A stretch of 6,278 nt of DNA from an uncultured bacterium (lineage in GTDB: Bacteria > Actinomycetota > Coriobacteriia > Coriobacteriales > Coriobacteriaceae): contig CAJMMA010000077.1 in the NCBI GenBank assembly GCA_905214435.1, positions 1-6,278 of the forward strand, written 5' to 3'. The translations under genes were made by a program, and so were the position numbers. Below, one piece after another: positions 4,605 to 6,278 of this stretch (its first letter is position 1; each line of letters opens with the position of its first letter). The notes beneath the pieces were generated by a model, which saw only the letters and a program-made list of their open reading frames with translations, did no database searches and was not told where the DNA came from.

Positions 4605-5999
4605 ATGTGCAATGTTTCGCTCAACGGTACGCAGCCGACCGATGCCTCTATCCGTGTCCTGCGTGCGCTTGAGGCAGCAGGTCTTGAGGCTTGGTACGTG
4701 GGCGGTTGGGTACGTGATGCCCTGATGGGACGCCCCAGCCACGATGTTGACATGTGCTGCAGCGGCCTGTGGCAGGAGTCCAAAGAGGCGCTCGAAGCGG
4801 CTGATATTGCCGTGGTTGAGTCGGGCATAAAATTTGGCGGCATCACGGCTATTTGCGATGATGAGCGCATTGAGGTCACCACCTACCGCCTAGACGGCTT
4901 TTACACCGACGGCCGCCATCCCCAGAGTGTGGAGCGTGCGGCGTCGCTTGAGGACGATCTGGCGCGTCGTGACTTTACCGTTAACGCTATGGCCTGGCAT
5001 CCCGAGCGTGGTCTTGTCGACCGCTACGATGGTCAGGGCGACCTAGACCGCAAGCTCATCCGCGCCGTTGGAGATCCCAAGCGTCGTTTTAACGAGGATG
5101 CCCTGCGCATGTTGCGCGCGGTGCGTTTTGCCTGCCGTCTGGATTTTATGATCGAGCCTAAGACTGAACAGGCGCTTGCCGAGTGCGCGCCGCTGCTCGA
5201 TGCTGTGGCGCGCGAGCGCGTGGGCATTGAGCTCGAGGGTATCCTTTCGACCGGCCACGGGGGAGACGCCATGCTGCGCTACCCCGAGCTCATCTGCGCC
5301 GCCGTGCCCGAGTTGGCAGCGGGTCGCGGGTTTGATCAGCGCAGCGTCTATCATGCGTTTAACGTTTACGAGCATATCGCCCGTGTGCTGACGGTGGCGG
5401 GGGAGTTGGCGCTGTGCGACGGCTTTACACCCTCAATGAGCCTAATGTGGGCGGCGTTTTTGCACGACGTTTCCAAGCCCGATTGCTTTACGGTCGACCA
5501 TGCGGGCAGCGGCCACTTTTACGGTCACCCCGAGCTCGGGGCCAAGAAGGCGCGCGCCATCATGGATCGCTTGGCGCTTTCGCACGACTTGGTCCGCGAC
5601 GTGTGCCTGCTCATTAAGTACCACGACAAGCCGCTGCGCCCCGAGCGCTCCTGCTTGCTCAATATGATGCGCTTGCTTTCGGGCGAGGGCGTCGATACGC
5701 CGCGCCTGATGGACGAGCTTATGGACCTTAAGCGTGCCGACACGCTGGGCAAGGCGCCGTCGTGCTTCTATTACGTCGAGACGATCGAAGAGATGCGCTC
5801 ACTCGCCCATGATTTGTTGGAGGCGGGGGAGCCCTATTCGCTTAAGATGCTTGCTATCAACGGCGGCGACTTGATTCGTGCCGGTGTGAAGCCGGGGCCC
5901 GAGCTAGGCCAGCTACTCAACGCCGCCCTCGAAGCCGTTATCGAGGACAACATCCCCAACGATCGCGAAACCCTTTTGGTTCATCTCAACTTGAATTAG
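4605..5999 (+). CDS. cca: CCA tRNA nucleotidyltransferase with HD domain
   Basis: Adds or repairs the 3'-terminal CCA of tRNAs from CTP and ATP; cytosolic, class II (bacterial) type, 464 aa. Residues 31-49 hold the nucleotidyltransferase signature YVGGWVRDAL with the metal-binding pair Asp47/Asp49 (HDVDM). Motif B is RRDFTVNAM (121-129). EDALR (164-168) is the nucleotide-selecting EDxxR form expected of CCA enzymes rather than poly(A) polymerases. ERVGIELEGIL (204-214) is the following conserved helix. An apparently complete HD phosphohydrolase domain spans about 250-345: YH/EH (His250, His257), LHD (His287-Asp288), GHPE (His308) and KYHD (Asp341). The C-terminal domain ends with INGGDLIRAG and GPELGQLLN. 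The start ATG has a perfect AGGAGG (4591-4596) 8 nt upstream. Codon use differs sharply from the PTS genes (Phe mostly TTT), suggesting lower expression. Downstream lie tRNA genes. Confidence 0.95.
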   Translation: MCNVSLNGTQPTDASIRVLRALEAAGLEAWYVGGWVRDALMGRPSHDVDMCCSGLWQESKEALEAADIAVVESGIKFGGITAICDDERIEVTTYRLDGFYTDGRHPQSVERAASLEDDLARRDFTVNAMAWHPERGLVDRYDGQGDLDRKLIRAVGDPKRRFNEDALRMLRAVRFACRLDFMIEPKTEQALAECAPLLDAVARERVGIELEGILSTGHGGDAMLRYPELICAAVPELAAGRGFDQRSVYHAFNVYEHIARVLTVAGELALCDGFTPSMSLMWAAFLHDVSKPDCFTVDHAGSGHFYGHPELGAKKARAIMDRLALSHDLVRDVCLLIKYHDKPLRPERSCLLNMMRLLSGEGVDTPRLMDELMDLKRADTLGKAPSCFYYVETIEEMRSLAHDLLEAGEPYSLKMLAINGGDLIRAGVKPGPELGQLLNAALEAVIEDNIPNDRETLLVHLNLN

Positions 6000-6006
6000 C
6001 TAATTA

Positions 6007-6044
6007 GTTGACCTGCGCGTTCCATAACCTGTCGACAATTTTTT
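6007..6044 (+). terminator. Weak candidate terminator after cca
   Basis: GTTGAC (6007-6012) pairs with GTCGAC (6031-6036, one T-G pair), leaving an 18-nt loop. AA and then six T residues (6039-6044) follow. The stem is short and the loop long, so efficiency would be low. It is the only terminator-like structure between cca and the tRNA promoter. Confidence 0.3.
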
Positions 6045-6064
6045 CGGCAATTTGGAATTTCTTC

Positions 6065-6093
6065 TTGCGCTGATGTTTTTTGTCCCGTAATAT
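6065..6093 (+). promoter_or_regulatory. Promoter of the tRNA-Glu genes
   Basis: TTGCGC (6065-6070) and TAATAT (6088-6093) are separated by exactly 17 nt and lie 35 nt before the first tRNA, as expected for a stable-RNA promoter with a leader of under 30 nt. An alternative -10, TATATT (6091-6096), overlaps it with a longer spacer. The surrounding sequence is AT-rich compared with the genes. Confidence 0.6.
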
Positions 6094-6127
6094 ATTTCCT
6101 CGCAGCACGGCAGTGCAGATGTCATGT

Positions 6128-6204
6128 GGCCCGTTCGTCTAGCGGTTTAGGACGCCGCCCTCTCAAGGCGGAGATCACCAGTTCGAATCTGGTACGGGCT
6201 ACCA
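6128..6204 (+). tRNA. tRNA-Glu (anticodon CUC)
   Basis: A full cloverleaf is visible: acceptor GGCCCGT (6128-6134) with ACGGGCT (6194-6200); D-arm GTCTAGCGGTTTAGGAC; anticodon stem CCGCC/GGCGG (6155-6159, 6167-6171); and T-arm ACCAG-TTCGAAT-CTGGT. The loop CTCTCAA has the anticodon CTC at 6162-6164, which reads GAG. The overall sequence resembles bacterial tRNA-Glu. Discriminator A is followed by an encoded CCA (6202-6204), so this tRNA does not depend on cca for its first end. The terminal pair is G1-U72, a wobble where G-C is common. GAG is by far the main Glu codon in the genes upstream. Confidence 0.96.
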
Positions 6205-6226
6205 CTTCTTTTCTGCTGAGGCTTAT

Positions 6227-6278
6227 GGCCCGTTCGTCTAGCGGTTTAGGACGCCGCCCTCTCAAGGCGGAGATCACC
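6227..6278 (+). tRNA. tRNA-Glu (anticodon CUC), second copy, cut by the window end
   Basis: The 52 visible bases are identical to the first 52 bases of the tRNA-Glu at 6128, including the anticodon CTC. The gene stops at the window edge within the T-arm. The two copies are separated by a 22-nt spacer of unrelated sequence (6205-6226) with no promoter, so both are probably processed from one precursor. Further copies beyond the window cannot be excluded. Confidence 0.92.

Noticed and set aside
5994..6005. Perfect 12-bp palindrome AATTAGCTAATT over the cca stop codon
   Set aside because: It has no loop and is AT-rich, so it is not a terminator. A palindrome of this composition at a stop codon could well be chance.
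6128..6278. CRISPR-like or other short repeat array at the window end
   Set aside because: The 99-bp periodic repeat is explained entirely by two tRNA-Glu genes with a 22-nt spacer.

Overview
The window reads as an ordinary chromosomal stretch from a GC-rich Gram-positive bacterium. The protein flavour (GAG/AAG/TTC-rich codons, HPr with Ser46, PfkB kinases of the 1-phosphofructokinase type, an HD-domain CCA enzyme) suggests a gut Coriobacteriia such as Collinsella. That assignment is inference from memory of family sequences and was not tested by any search. All genes lie on the + strand.

Layout: a non-coding leader (1-210) precedes ptsH (HPr, 211-474). A 127-nt spacer full of RNA hairpins follows, then ptsI (enzyme I, 602-2311) and, after a short spacer with a strong hairpin, a first PfkB-family 1-phosphofructokinase (2386-3318) that ends at a clear intrinsic terminator (3347-3378). 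A second, paralogous 1-phosphofructokinase (3508-4440) has its own promoter-like region and its own terminator (4474-4507). Next come a CCA tRNA nucleotidyltransferase (cca, 4605-5999) and two tandem identical tRNA-Glu(CUC) genes (6128-6204, and 6227 to the window edge), behind a reasonable promoter. No stretch longer than about 210 nt lacks a gene.

How it works together: EI takes phosphate from PEP and passes it to HPr His15, which feeds the sugar-specific enzymes II (none in this window). The fructose PTS delivers fructose-1-phosphate, which a 1-phosphofructokinase converts to fructose-1,6-bisphosphate for glycolysis. The first kinase is probably co-transcribed with the general PTS genes, while the second is a separate unit. 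cca and the tRNA-Glu genes serve tRNA maturation and translation and have no evident functional link to the PTS block.

I found no new multi-gene system. The points most worth a second look are RNA-level: a possible two-state leader in front of ptsH, in which 160-167 is perfectly complementary to the ribosome-binding site, and the stacked hairpins between ptsH and ptsI. At the protein level, both kinase paralogs carry CAGD in place of the family's GAGD anion-hole motif, and the first has further changes at positions that usually contact substrate or nucleotide.
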